A model generated the notes under the pieces. That model searched no databases and had not been told where the DNA came from. It saw only the letters and a list, made by a program, of their open reading frames with translations. Made by a program: the position numbers and the translations under genes. A stretch of DNA of 64,000 bases, from the NCBI GenBank assembly GCA_002295635.1, contig DBHK01000022.1, positions 1-64,000 of the forward strand, read 5' to 3'. Origin of the DNA: UBA830 sp002295635. Lineage in GTDB: Bacteria > Pseudomonadota > Alphaproteobacteria > MPNO01 > UBA830. Shown here piece by piece: positions 1-8,931 of the stretch (positions within the stretch are counted from its first letter, which is position 1; each line of letters begins with the position of its first letter).

Positions 1-122
1 ATTTTTTTTGCCCAAATTCCGTCAAAATAGACAGCCTTACACTGGGAGGCCCCGAAAACGAAATCGGAGGGGACCAATTCTTCCCCCTACAATATCCTTT
101 GTGATTTTCTCTTTAATCTAAT

Positions 123-968
123 TCAAAGCATCTGTTCAAGTTCAGCTAGTAGATAGGGGCGGAAACGCTGGTAGTGTTCGATCATTGGGAAGTGGCCAAT
201 ATCTTCCATTACCGTAAATCTGCAGCCGCTGATAACTTCGGCGGCTGCTTTTGTCATTTGAGGTGTCGCAGAATAATCGTATTCTCCGGTTAAAAGAGAA
301 ACCTTGCAGCGTTGGGTGTCTATTGTTTTAATTGATTCACGGGCGTCCCAGTCTACACAGTAATAGTGCACGTCGCCTTTATAAACGCCGGGACCGCCCT
401 GACTATAATACCACCAATTCTCTCGACATCCGGCGTCTGGTGAGGAGGGGGCATTCAGGCCGTATGTATAACAGGCCGCAAGTTCTCCACCATGGATGGC
501 AGGGTGATGTAGGAAGTCATTATCGCGACCCTCGGCAAAAGCTGCACTTTCTAGGCCAATAATTCCGGTAATTTCGTTCTGATAGTCTGCGGCGATCTGC
601 AGGGTGACCGCACCACCCATTGAGCAACCCATTACTACTGGGTTTTCGAGGCCAAGCGTTCGCCAGAAATCGTGGATCAGGTTGGTATAGACCTCAGTGG
701 TAAGCTGGTACTTTTCTAGCCACCAATCGTCCGGCGGATTTGATCTCCCGTGCCACGGCATATCGAAGGCAATGACGCGAAATCGAGACGTAATTTCTGT
801 GTCGTTCAATACATGGCGGAACTGACGGCTGTCAGTGCCTGCTGTATGCAAACAGATCAGCGGCAAGCCCTCCCCAGCTTCTTCGTAAAAGACACGATAT
901 TTTCGGCCGAGGCTCGAAATACCTATATAGCGGCCTATGATTGGCTCATGTATATCAAGCGCTGACAT
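123..968 (-). CDS. alpha/beta hydrolase
   Basis: 281-residue alpha/beta-hydrolase fold protein, probably cytoplasmic since no signal peptide is seen. The nucleophile elbow GCSMGG puts the catalytic serine at about residue 116. A GHFPMIEH segment near the C-terminus supplies the histidine at about 259, and HTAGTDS at 41-47 sits where the oxyanion-hole strand turn is expected. Family members hydrolyse esters, lactones or C-C bonds; the substrate cannot be read from sequence. The start overlaps the end of the upstream SCP2-like gene by 14 bases, so the two are probably translated from one message. The family is certain, the reaction is open. Confidence 0.85.
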   Translation of the reverse strand: MSALDIHEPIIGRYIGISSLGRKYRVFYEEAGEGLPLICLHTAGTDSRQFRHVLNDTEITSRFRVIAFDMPWHGRSNPPDDWWLEKYQLTTEVYTNLIHDFWRTLGLENPVVMGCSMGGAVTLQIAADYQNEITGIIGLESAAFAEGRDNDFLHHPAIHGGELAACYTYGLNAPSSPDAGCRENWWYYSQGGPGVYKGDVHYYCVDWDARESIKTIDTQRCKVSLLTGEYDYSATPQMTKAAAEVISGCRFTVMEDIGHFPMIEHYQRFRPYLLAELEQML

Positions 969-1365
969 CTAGCGGACTCATCTGTTTCAATATATTCATC
1001 ATTCTGTGCAGGGCCCTGGCATTCTGCATGGCAATCAGACTATTGCCATCTAATTGGAATTCCTCAACGCGCATCAGCATAGCAAAAAAATCATGATATA
1101 GAGGGGGTGGTTTAGTACTAATAAATTTTCTCCAAACCGATATCGGGGCTCGTAACGTGAAAGCGATCGGTCGGTCGAATCGCGGACTTTGCTCAATCTC
1201 GATTATCTTGCCTTGTCTGACGCCGATAAGAAATTCCTGGTCCCCGAATGAAATTTTAAAATCGACTGAGAACCAATCTCCTACTATGCCCATTTCAATA
1301 TCTGCGTTTACAGCGTTCTGATACGCGTTCATCCACTCTAGCGTTGGGTATAAATTTTTCATCAT
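955..1365 (-). CDS. small SCP2-like (sterol-carrier-type) protein, function unknown
   Basis: 136-residue protein of mixed alpha/beta character without signal peptide or membrane segment. The middle part (about 25-120), with strands such as WFSVDFKISFGDQEFLIGV followed by a helix-rich end, resembles the SCP2/alkyl-sulfatase C-terminal lipid-binding fold often found beside CoA or ester-metabolism genes. That is an inference from pattern, not a firm family call. It starts with two successive ATG codons just 10 bases after an intrinsic terminator that follows dctP. It overlaps the downstream alpha/beta hydrolase, suggesting the pair acts on one hydrophobic ligand. Confidence 0.6.
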   Translation of the reverse strand: MMKNLYPTLEWMNAYQNAVNADIEMGIVGDWFSVDFKISFGDQEFLIGVRQGKIIEIEQSPRFDRPIAFTLRAPISVWRKFISTKPPPLYHDFFAMLMRVEEFQLDGNSLIAMQNARALHRMMNILKQMSPLDVSA

Positions 1366-1375
1366 CTTAACTCTT

Positions 1376-1406
1376 AAAAAAACCCCGGAGAAAATCTCCG
1401 GGGTTT
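1376..1406 (-). terminator. intrinsic terminator after dctP / before SCP2-like gene
   Basis: A perfect 12-bp inverted repeat (1380-1391 with 1395-1406, loop of three bases) has a CCCCGGAGA core. Read on the minus strand it is followed by a run of T residues. It lies 17 bases after the dctP stop and 10 bases before the start of the SCP2-like gene, so it either ends the dctP message or attenuates read-through into the two downstream genes. Confidence 0.9.
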
Positions 1407-1423
1407 CTCTAACGGTGTTATTT

Positions 1424-2452
1424 TTATTTAATCAGGCTACCGACCTGACCAATTTTCATGCCTTTAGTGGCGGCAGCCGCGTTCTTAAGGAGCCCCCACA
1501 TTTCTTTAGTTTTGGGATCGTTCGCTAGGATCTGATCTCCGATTGGCGAGAGAGATGCCTTCAGAGCCTTTTGCTCAGCAGCGGGTAGCCGGTGAATGGT
1601 TCCTACATCCGCCCATTTCTTCTCGCTGCTTTTAGTTAGTTCATCTGCCCAGATAGACGCCTGAGCGGTACTATCCTTGCCGGCCTGAACCACCATGGCC
1701 CGGAGGTCTGAAGGCAGCTTTTTGAGCCATGCCTGACTGAGGGCCTGCCAACATGAGATATGGCCCATATTAGTAAGAGTGATGTGTTTAGCAGCGGTAT
1801 AAAATTTAGATGGATACATCACCAACACGGCGCTCCGGACACCGTCTATGACCTTCTGCTGTAGTGCCGGAAGCACTTCTGAGTAGGGCATTGGAACGCC
1901 TGTCGCACCCATTTTCTCCATTACTGCTCTCTCGAGTGGGGTGGCCAATACTCGGATCTTGCGCCCTTTCATGTCGGCCAGCGATTTAAACGGTTCGCGT
2001 GTGACAACTGAGGTATCACCCGCACCCCATAAAATATTTCCTTTGATCCCCTTTTTCGCAGCAAGCCCGAAAAACTTTTCGCGGACGCTTGGGTGGTTCA
2101 TTGCCAGTGTCTGATGGTGAATGCTGTCAAATAGCCCCGGTGCGTCAGAAACCATGAAGGCCTTATTAATTCCTAGAAAAAATCCTGGAGGAATATGAAA
2201 TGCTTCCTGCGTTCCGAACTGCAGGCCCTCTATTTGGCGCGGGATCTTCCCAAGCTGAGCGGCCGGGTACACCTCGACTTGAAGCCGCCCGTTGGATTTG
2301 GGTTCTAATTCCTTTTTGAACCATTTCGCTAAAAGATGGTTTGAGTCGTTAATCGTGACCATTCCTATCTTCATTTTGTAGGTTTTGGCTTCGATCGCCG
2401 TCGCCCCCAAACACACTGCCGCTGCGGCGACAACTGCTGTCATTAACTTCAT
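1424..2452 (-). CDS. dctP: TRAP transporter solute-binding protein (DctP family)
   Basis: Periplasmic substrate-binding subunit of a TRAP-type secondary transporter, 342 residues. The chosen ATG has a GGAG ribosome site a few bases upstream and gives a typical signal peptide (about 1-22, alanine/valine rich, ending in an A-E-A type site). An upstream in-frame ATG at 2557 would add 35 residues with no secretion logic, so I reject it. The mature protein shows the family pattern: a GxxEAFHIPPGFF stretch, a VVTREPFKSLADMKGRKIRV hinge region and a conserved binding-site arginine. Ligands of this family are usually carboxylates. No DctQ or DctM permease gene lies nearby, so this is an orphan receptor in this window. 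Confidence 0.85.
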   Translation of the reverse strand: MKLMTAVVAAAAVCLGATAIEAKTYKMKIGMVTINDSNHLLAKWFKKELEPKSNGRLQVEVYPAAQLGKIPRQIEGLQFGTQEAFHIPPGFFLGINKAFMVSDAPGLFDSIHHQTLAMNHPSVREKFFGLAAKKGIKGNILWGAGDTSVVTREPFKSLADMKGRKIRVLATPLERAVMEKMGATGVPMPYSEVLPALQQKVIDGVRSAVLVMYPSKFYTAAKHITLTNMGHISCWQALSQAWLKKLPSDLRAMVVQAGKDSTAQASIWADELTKSSEKKWADVGTIHRLPAAEQKALKASLSPIGDQILANDPKTKEMWGLLKNAAAATKGMKIGQVGSLIK

Positions 2453-2624
2453 GTTTTCGTCTCCGAGTTGATAAACTTCCCTATGACGCGCAAAGAAAAA
2501 TTCGATGCACATCTTTTTACGACCCATAGGGTAACACGCCGGGCTCTCCCTCAGCAAATGTGACTGTTACGATTCAGAGGCATTTATTTTCGGGGGTACC
2601 GTGAAGTTTTCTAGAGCAGGTTTT

Positions 2625-2658
2625 GGGGGTCATCGCAAAACGTTTCGGACTGACCCCC
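2625..2658. repeat. 8-bp inverted repeat with nested palindrome upstream of MFS gene
   Basis: GGGGGTCA (2625-2632) and TGACCCCC (2651-2658) are perfect inverted repeats separated by 18 bases. The spacer contains the palindrome AAACGTTT. No T-run follows on either strand, so a regulator operator is more likely than a terminator. It lies about 50 bases before the AmpG-like gene. Confidence 0.5.
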
Positions 2659-2706
2659 TCATTCGGACTCTAGCCAAATGATTGAACTGAAGTCTAGAAT
2701 CTAATA

Positions 2707-4014
2707 ATGGCGTACCTTGAAAAGCTGCCGTGGAGAGAACAGTTAGCGGATCCCCGTTTCCGCACCATTTTTTTCTTGGGCGTGGCCAGCGGGCTGCCCT
2801 CTTCCCTTGTTTTTGCAACCCTGTCAATCTGGCTGCGAGAAGAGGGTGTATCTAGAACCTCGATTGGCCTGATCGGTGTGGCGGCGACACCTTATGCGAT
2901 TAACTTCCTCTGGGCACCTTTTGTAGACCGACTGCGGCTTGGGTTTCTGCACCGACTTCTGGGACAGCGACGATCGTGGATCCTTGTTTGTCAGGTCCTT
3001 TTATTTCCCAGCATCTTGGTTATGGGTATTCAGGAACCAGGTACCGCAACATTACTAATTGGGCTCTCTGCACTAGCTGTGTCGGTCCTTTCGGCGACGC
3101 AGGATGTTGCTATCGACGCCTATAGGGTCGAGATACTGGAACCTCGCGAATATGGAGCTGGCGCGGCCATAGCGATTTACGGTTGGCATACCGGCGCGTT
3201 TATTACAGGCGCGGGTGCTTTGTATGTTGCTGCTTTCGGTGGCTGGACGATGGCTTATCTGGCCTCGGCCGTGATTGTGTGGTTAGTTTCCATTGCGACG
3301 CTCCTCGCTCGCGAACCGGAGCGCCCGGCGGTTGCGTTCGCGCCGGCACGAAATATAGTCGATTGGCTAAGGCAAGCGGCTATCGCACCCCTGACCGATT
3401 TTTTCGCCAGGCTTGGTTGGCTCGCAGCACTCATTCTATTATTAATTATTTTCTTCAAGTTCGGTGATGCAATGCTGGGCCGGATGGCGGGGGTATTCTA
3501 TGTCGACCTTGGCTTCACCAAGATTGAGATTGCCAACTATACTAAAACGGTTGGTTTGTTCGCCACTCTTCTAGGTGTCGGTATAGGCGGTTGGATTTGT
3601 ATCCGGATCGGTATCATGCGTGCAATGTTTCTCGGCGCGCTCATGATGATGACTACAAACCTAGCTTTCGCGCTACTGGCATCTAGTGGTAAAAATTTTG
3701 AGCTGCTAGCCGCAGTTGTGTTTTTCGACAACCTGACCGGTGGGATGGCAACAACAGCATTCGTTGCCTACCTTTCCAGTCTCTGCAATGTTGCGTTCAC
3801 AGCCACGCAGTATGCATTGCTGGCATCTCTCGGTAATTTTGCGCGGATCCAACTCGGTTCAGTTTCTGGATGGGCGGTGGACAAGCTTGGCGGAGACTGG
3901 ACCCTCTTTTTCGTATTTGTGGCGACCATGTCGATCCCCGCCATACTTATGCTTTTGTTGCTTGCCCGACAAATGTCTAATGCTCAACACAGAAAAAAAG
4001 AGAATCAAAACTAG
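2707..4014 (+). CDS. AmpG-like MFS permease (PAT family)
   Basis: 435-residue integral inner-membrane protein with about 12 hydrophobic segments. The N-terminal pattern (FFLGVASGLPSSLVFATLSI, then APFVDRL and RRSWILVCQ) is characteristic of the AmpG/PAT branch of the major facilitator superfamily. Members import muropeptides released by cell-wall turnover, or acetyl-CoA in the eukaryotic branch. It stands alone, with an inverted repeat upstream and the phosphate-uptake pair 67 bases downstream. A TGA-bounded C-terminal tail of charged residues (HRKKENQN) is cytoplasmic. Muropeptide import is the likely role, but paralogues with other substrates exist. Confidence 0.8.
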   Translation: MAYLEKLPWREQLADPRFRTIFFLGVASGLPSSLVFATLSIWLREEGVSRTSIGLIGVAATPYAINFLWAPFVDRLRLGFLHRLLGQRRSWILVCQVLLFPSILVMGIQEPGTATLLIGLSALAVSVLSATQDVAIDAYRVEILEPREYGAGAAIAIYGWHTGAFITGAGALYVAAFGGWTMAYLASAVIVWLVSIATLLAREPERPAVAFAPARNIVDWLRQAAIAPLTDFFARLGWLAALILLLIIFFKFGDAMLGRMAGVFYVDLGFTKIEIANYTKTVGLFATLLGVGIGGWICIRIGIMRAMFLGALMMMTTNLAFALLASSGKNFELLAAVVFFDNLTGGMATTAFVAYLSSLCNVAFTATQYALLASLGNFARIQLGSVSGWAVDKLGGDWTLFFVFVATMSIPAILMLLLLARQMSNAQHRKKENQN

Positions 4015-4081
4015 ATGAAAAAATCCTTGAAAATTTGAATAGGTTGGTTCATCAGAGACTATAAAATATCGGAGAATTAGC

Positions 4082-4762
4082 TTGGTTATTAGAAGCCCTT
4101 TAATGCAGTTATTTGGGGAGTCGCCGTTCAAACCGCTCCAAGAACATTTTAGTATCGTTCTGGATTGCGCTAATCAGGTGCCGGGCCTTTTTATAGCGGC
4201 CCAAAAAGGCGATTCCGATAAGGTCTTAGAAATGCGCGATAGGATTAGTGCGCTTGAAACCGAGGCCGATGATATAAAAAATGAGCTCAGATCCCAATTA
4301 CCGAAAACGATGTTTTTACCTGTGGACCGTCGCGAGCTTCTGTTAATCCTCGATTTCCAAGACTCGATTGCTGACACCGCTCAGGACATCGCGGGCATGA
4401 TGGTAGTGCGTGATATGAAGTTGCCACAATCGATGCACGATCCGCTTATGTCACTAACTAGTCGTTGTGTTGATGCGTGTAATCAGCTTGGCAAGATAAT
4501 GGAAGAAGTGGATGAACTTGTAGGTACCGGGTTTCGTGGAGCGGAGGCGGACAAGGTGATGTATATGATTGATGAATTGAATAAGATCGAAACCGATACC
4601 GATCAGCACGCCGTCCGATTAATGAAATTACTTTTCGAAAACGAAGAAGAGATTGGTGCTGTGTCTACCGTCATGTGGGATCGGGTCATCCACTGGGTAG
4701 GCGATCTTGCAAATTTTGCGGAAAGGGCTGGTAATCGCCATCGCCTCTTGCTTGCGCGTTAG
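4082..4762 (+). CDS. DUF47 / PhoU-like phosphate transport regulator
   Basis: 226-residue all-helical cytoplasmic protein of the DUF47 (TIGR00153) family, distantly related to PhoU. Family members are encoded directly before PiT permeases and are thought to modulate them. The sequence is rich in acidic heptad-like helices (for example LEMRDRISALETEADDIKNE). The start chosen is TTG at 4082, seven bases after a GGAG site at 4071; an internal ATG at 4103 would give a protein seven residues shorter. The gene is followed 59 bases later by the PiT gene, forming the common DUF47-PiT operon. Confidence 0.88.
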   Translation: MVIRSPLMQLFGESPFKPLQEHFSIVLDCANQVPGLFIAAQKGDSDKVLEMRDRISALETEADDIKNELRSQLPKTMFLPVDRRELLLILDFQDSIADTAQDIAGMMVVRDMKLPQSMHDPLMSLTSRCVDACNQLGKIMEEVDELVGTGFRGAEADKVMYMIDELNKIETDTDQHAVRLMKLLFENEEEIGAVSTVMWDRVIHWVGDLANFAERAGNRHRLLLAR

Positions 4763-4821
4763 GAAATTTTAACAAGCATAAACCGAGCCAATTTTAAAAT
4801 AGTAGAACAACGAAAAATCGC

Positions 4822-6087
4822 ATGGATGTAATTCTCCAGTACGGCTCAGTGCTTCTAATTCTCGGACTAATTTTCGGATTATTCATGACGTGGGGAATAG
4901 GTGCAAACGATGTTGCTAATGCACTAGGCACGTCCGTCGGTTCCGGCGCGATCACGGTTAGAACAGCCATTATCGTAGCTGCGATATTCGAATTCGCTGG
5001 CGCAAGTTTGGCTGGTGGCAGTGTGACCCGCACGATCCGCAAGGGTATCATTGATCCCACTCAGATTGTCGACCGGCCCGAGATTCTAGTTTTTGGCATG
5101 CTGGCCGCGCTTCTGGCCGCTGGATGCTGGCTTGCACTTGCATCTTTCCGAGGATGGCCTGTGTCTACCACACATTCAATCGTCGGGGCGATTGTGGGGT
5201 TTGGCATCGCAGGGATTGGGATAGACGCGGTAAGCTGGGGTAAGATCTCCCAAATTGTTGCCAGCTGGGTTGTTTCTCCGGTGCTTGGAGGTGTAGTCGC
5301 CTTTTTGCTAATGCTTAGCATTCAACGTTTGATCTTAAGATCTGATGCCCCATTTTCAAAAGCGTTGATGTACGCCCCATATTATCTTTTTCTAGTCGGC
5401 TTTACGATCTCTCTTGTCACAATCTTTAAAGGCTTGAAACACCTGGACATAGATCTTAACGGTTTTGAGAGTGCCGGTGTGGCTTCCATAATTGGTCTAA
5501 TCACAGCAGCAATCGGCAAACGGGCCGTTGACAATGTCAAAGTTCCTGAAAGTAGTGAACGGACCGAGCATTCTGCCGGAGTCGAAAGAGTGTTTGCTCC
5601 GATGATCATTTTTACTGCCTGCGCGATGGCATTTGCCCACGGCTCCAATGATGTTGCCAACGGTGTCGGCCCTTTGGCTGCGATTTATGGTTTGGTCCAA
5701 TCTGGCGGTGAGGTTACCCAAAAACTATCGATGCCATTTTGGATCTTAGCTCTCGGCGGCGCTGGTATAGTGTTAGGATTGGCTACTTACGGTTATCGCG
5801 TAATGCGTACGATCGGTACCCGAATTACCGCACTGACACCCACAAGTGGATTTTGCGCGACCGTCGCGGCTGCATTGGTGGTGGTGCTGGCATCCCGAAC
5901 CGCCATGCCAGTTTCAACAACCCATATCGCTGTCGGCGCTGTAATGGGGGTTGGCTTGGCCCGAGGGATCGCAGCGCTCGATCTCCGGGTGATCGGTAGC
6001 ATATTTGCTTCTTGGGTCGTTACATTACCGGCCGGAGGAATATTGTCCGCACTCTTTTATTTTACGCTCAAAGGAATGTTTACTTAA
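4822..6087 (+). CDS. pit: PiT family inorganic phosphate transporter
   Basis: 421-residue inner-membrane permease for phosphate (probably as metal-phosphate) driven by protons or cations. The family's duplicated signature is present in both halves: GANDVANALGTS beginning near residue 27 and HGSNDVANGVGP beginning near 273. Two VSTTH(S/I) motifs also mark the repeats. About ten membrane segments are evident. Its partner DUF47 gene lies immediately upstream. Low-affinity constitutive phosphate uptake is the expected role. Confidence 0.93.
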   Translation: MDVILQYGSVLLILGLIFGLFMTWGIGANDVANALGTSVGSGAITVRTAIIVAAIFEFAGASLAGGSVTRTIRKGIIDPTQIVDRPEILVFGMLAALLAAGCWLALASFRGWPVSTTHSIVGAIVGFGIAGIGIDAVSWGKISQIVASWVVSPVLGGVVAFLLMLSIQRLILRSDAPFSKALMYAPYYLFLVGFTISLVTIFKGLKHLDIDLNGFESAGVASIIGLITAAIGKRAVDNVKVPESSERTEHSAGVERVFAPMIIFTACAMAFAHGSNDVANGVGPLAAIYGLVQSGGEVTQKLSMPFWILALGGAGIVLGLATYGYRVMRTIGTRITALTPTSGFCATVAAALVVVLASRTAMPVSTTHIAVGAVMGVGLARGIAALDLRVIGSIFASWVVTLPAGGILSALFYFTLKGMFT

Positions 6088-6330
6088 ACTAGCGCAATAA
6101 TTTCGCTGCACGAGTCCCATCCAGTAAGTGATTGGCTAACTAGGATACGGCTTCTAGCGTCGCTATAGATGCACTATTAGTACCATAGAGGTTGGAGATT
6201 CGAACGTAGTTTCTTTTCAGCGTCTATCTGTGGAGATCGGGAGCGCGTTATCGCTGAATTCTTCGCCTTCCTGTCATAGGGCGAGGGCCATTTAGAGGGT
6301 TGAGCGGTGCTAGAAGTGTAAATCTTAAAC

Positions 6331-6349
6331 ACTCTCGATATGGGAGAGC
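6331..6349 (-). terminator. weak hairpin downstream of maeB
   Basis: A six-pair stem (ACTCTC 6331-6336 with GAGAGC 6344-6349, one G-T pair) lies just past the maeB stop. On the minus strand it is followed by GTTT only, so it is a weak terminator candidate. The rest of the 288-base space between the PiT gene and maeB shows nothing I can name. Confidence 0.35.
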
Positions 6350-6375
6350 TTAGAGAAGCCGTGCCGGTTTTCTTC

Positions 6376-8733
6376 CTAGCTACTCGGCCTTTTCTTGCCG
6401 CGTGATTTTTCCATTGAGCTGGACGCGTGTTTCTTGCGGCTCGCAGATTGGTCTTGCTCTAGCCGGGAGATAGCAAGCGAGTCGTATGCGGCAAGCGAAG
6501 CGAAGTTTACCAAATCAGCATCGTTAGCATTAATCGGCGCAATCTGAACGGCACGGGAGAGACCTGTTAGAAGCGGTCCAATAACTGTACCGCCACCGAG
6601 CTTATGCAGGATCTGAGAAGAAATTGCTGCGGCGTGAAGGCCTGGCATAATCAAAATATTAGCTGGTCCTGTTAAACGGCAGAACGGATAAACGACCCGC
6701 AGATTCATATCGAGGGCGACGTCGGGCGATATTTCGCCGTCGTATTCAAAATCCGCTGTTTCGTTGTCCAAGATAGCGACGGCTTCGCGAACCTGTGCTG
6801 CGAGGGCGCCGGGCGGGTTCCCATAATTAGCGTAGGACAAAAAGGCGACCCGGGGTTCATGTCCCATCGAGCGCGCTTTTTCCGCGCACTGGCGGGCAAT
6901 ACGGGCAAGCTGGTCGCCGGCTGGACGTTCGTTGATGGTAGTGTCTGCAATAAATATCGTGCGGCCGCGAGACATCATCATAGATAAACCGAAAACCTCG
7001 GCCCCGAGCACCTGGTCTATTGCAAGTCGGATGTTATCGTAAGCAACCAGATAATTCCGTGACAGGCCGGTAACCATGGCATCGATATCGCCGTGTACTA
7101 ACATACAGGCTGAGAACACGTTGCGGTCCTGATTCACCAGCCGCTGGCAATCTCGGTAGAGGTAACCCTGGCGCTGGAGCCGGGAGTATAGGTATTCTGT
7201 ATAATGCCGATTCCCGCGCGATACGGCAGCGTTATAAATTTCAATCGAATCGGCCCCTGTCAAACCGAGTCGCTTGATCGTTTCTTTAATCTGAGCGTCG
7301 CGACCGATGAGCACCGGTGTGCCATGTCCAGCCTGAGCAAAGGCAATCGCCGCGCGGATGGTGGTCTCTTCTTCCCCTTCCGCAAAACCAACCCGGCGCG
7401 GGTTGGCTTTAAGTTCTTCTTGGATAGCCTGCAGCATGGATACGGTTGGATCTAGGCGAGCGGAAAGCGCCCTCTTGTAGGCAGTAATTTCCGGCATCGC
7501 CTTCCGAGCGACGCCTGATTCGACGGCCGCTTGGGCGACTGCAGGCGGGATTGCTGAAATAAGTCGGGGGTCAAAGGGTACTGGGATGATATAATCGGGC
7601 CCATATCGTAATCGGCGACCCGAATAAGCGGCTGCTACCTCATCCGGCACGTCTTCGCGTGCCAGCTCAGCTAACGCCTTGGCGGCCGCGATTTTCATTT
7701 CATCGTTGATCGTACGAGCATGAACATCCAAAGCGCCGCGGAAAATATATGGAAAACCCAATACGTTATTCACCTGATTGGGATAATCGGAACGGCCGGT
7801 CGCGAAGATGACATCGTTTCGCACCTCGCGAGCTTCCTCTGGGGTGATTTCTGGGTCGGGATTGGCCATCGCGAATATGATTGGACTATCCGCCATGGAT
7901 CCAACCATATTCTTTGTAACTGCACCGGCAACAGAAAGTCCGAAGAAGGAATCCGCTCCCTCCATCGCGTCTTCTAAGGTTCGCGCGTCAGTATTAACAG
8001 CATGGGCGGATTTCCATTGGTTCATGCCCTCTTCACGCCCTTGGTAGATGACGCCCCGGGTATCGCATAAAAGGATGTTGTCGTGGCGCATTCCGAAAGC
8101 CTTAAGAAGTTCAATACAAGCGATGCCTGCGGCACCCGCACCATTCACCACTAACCTAGTATCTTCGATTTTGCGCCCAGTTAGATCCAATGCATTGATC
8201 AAGCCGGCCGCTGCGATGATGGCGGTTCCGTGCTGATCGTCATGGAAAACAGGTATATCCATGATTTCTCGAAGTTGGCTCTCAATCAGAAAACATTCTG
8301 GTGCTTTGATATCCTCAAGGTTGATTCCGCCGAAAGACGGTCCGAGGTAGCGAACGCTGTTAACAAATTCATCGACATCTTCGGTCCCAAGTTCAAGATC
8401 GATAGAGTCCACATCGGCAAACCTCTTAAAAAGAACCGCCTTACCTTCCATCACTGGCTTTGATGCAAGGCCCCCAAGATTACCGAGACCCAGTACCGCA
8501 GTACCATTGGATATGACTGCAACCAAATTTCCCTTGGCGGTATATTCATACGCCGTTGACGGATCTTCTGCGATCTCCAAACACGGAGCCGCAACTCCCG
8601 GGGAATACGCAAGTGCGAGATCACGCTGCGTCGTTAGGGGCTTGGTGGCGATAATCTCAACCTTTCCTGGACGTCCCGCCCGGTGCATAGCGAGTGAGGC
8701 TTTGTCGAGATCACTATATTTTTTCTTGGTCAT
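6376..8733 (-). CDS. maeB: NADP-dependent malic enzyme with C-terminal phosphotransacetylase-like domain
   Basis: 785 residues, the standard length of the MaeB hybrid. Residues about 1-430 form the malic enzyme: AYSPGVAAPCLEI, a GDGTAVLGLGNLGG-type substrate/NAD region (here SNGTAVLGLGNLG), FHDDQHGTA for divalent metal, and the GAGAAGIACI nucleotide-binding turn. The remainder is a phosphate acetyltransferase-like domain that in this family is usually regulatory. The enzyme decarboxylates malate to pyruvate with NADPH formation. The gene stands back to back with mutS, an arrangement familiar from other Alphaproteobacteria. A lysine/serine-rich tail ends the protein. Confidence 0.95.
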   Translation of the reverse strand: MTKKKYSDLDKASLAMHRAGRPGKVEIIATKPLTTQRDLALAYSPGVAAPCLEIAEDPSTAYEYTAKGNLVAVISNGTAVLGLGNLGGLASKPVMEGKAVLFKRFADVDSIDLELGTEDVDEFVNSVRYLGPSFGGINLEDIKAPECFLIESQLREIMDIPVFHDDQHGTAIIAAAGLINALDLTGRKIEDTRLVVNGAGAAGIACIELLKAFGMRHDNILLCDTRGVIYQGREEGMNQWKSAHAVNTDARTLEDAMEGADSFFGLSVAGAVTKNMVGSMADSPIIFAMANPDPEITPEEAREVRNDVIFATGRSDYPNQVNNVLGFPYIFRGALDVHARTINDEMKIAAAKALAELAREDVPDEVAAAYSGRRLRYGPDYIIPVPFDPRLISAIPPAVAQAAVESGVARKAMPEITAYKRALSARLDPTVSMLQAIQEELKANPRRVGFAEGEEETTIRAAIAFAQAGHGTPVLIGRDAQIKETIKRLGLTGADSIEIYNAAVSRGNRHYTEYLYSRLQRQGYLYRDCQRLVNQDRNVFSACMLVHGDIDAMVTGLSRNYLVAYDNIRLAIDQVLGAEVFGLSMMMSRGRTIFIADTTINERPAGDQLARIARQCAEKARSMGHEPRVAFLSYANYGNPPGALAAQVREAVAILDNETADFEYDGEISPDVALDMNLRVVYPFCRLTGPANILIMPGLHAAAISSQILHKLGGGTVIGPLLTGLSRAVQIAPINANDADLVNFASLAAYDSLAISRLEQDQSASRKKHASSSMEKSRGKKRPSS

Positions 8734-8931
8734 GCTGGTATTTGCCTTTGCGGTTTCTATACCTTCATAGGCGATAGGATAAAGGCGAATTTGCCTGACT
8801 CCAACCGCTCATCTTTAGATCTGAAATACAAACCTAAGGAAACTGATATATTTTTTAACCGATTCTCCCATTCAGGTTCGAACGAAAGATCCTCTGTGAT
8901 ATTTTAAGGTGAGGCAGAAACGGCAAACATA

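Noticed and set aside
8875..8883. GGTTCGAAC, a tRNA T-loop-like sequence before mutS
   Set aside because: No matching acceptor, D or anticodon arms around it; the same nine bases at 43894-43902 also lack a cloverleaf context.
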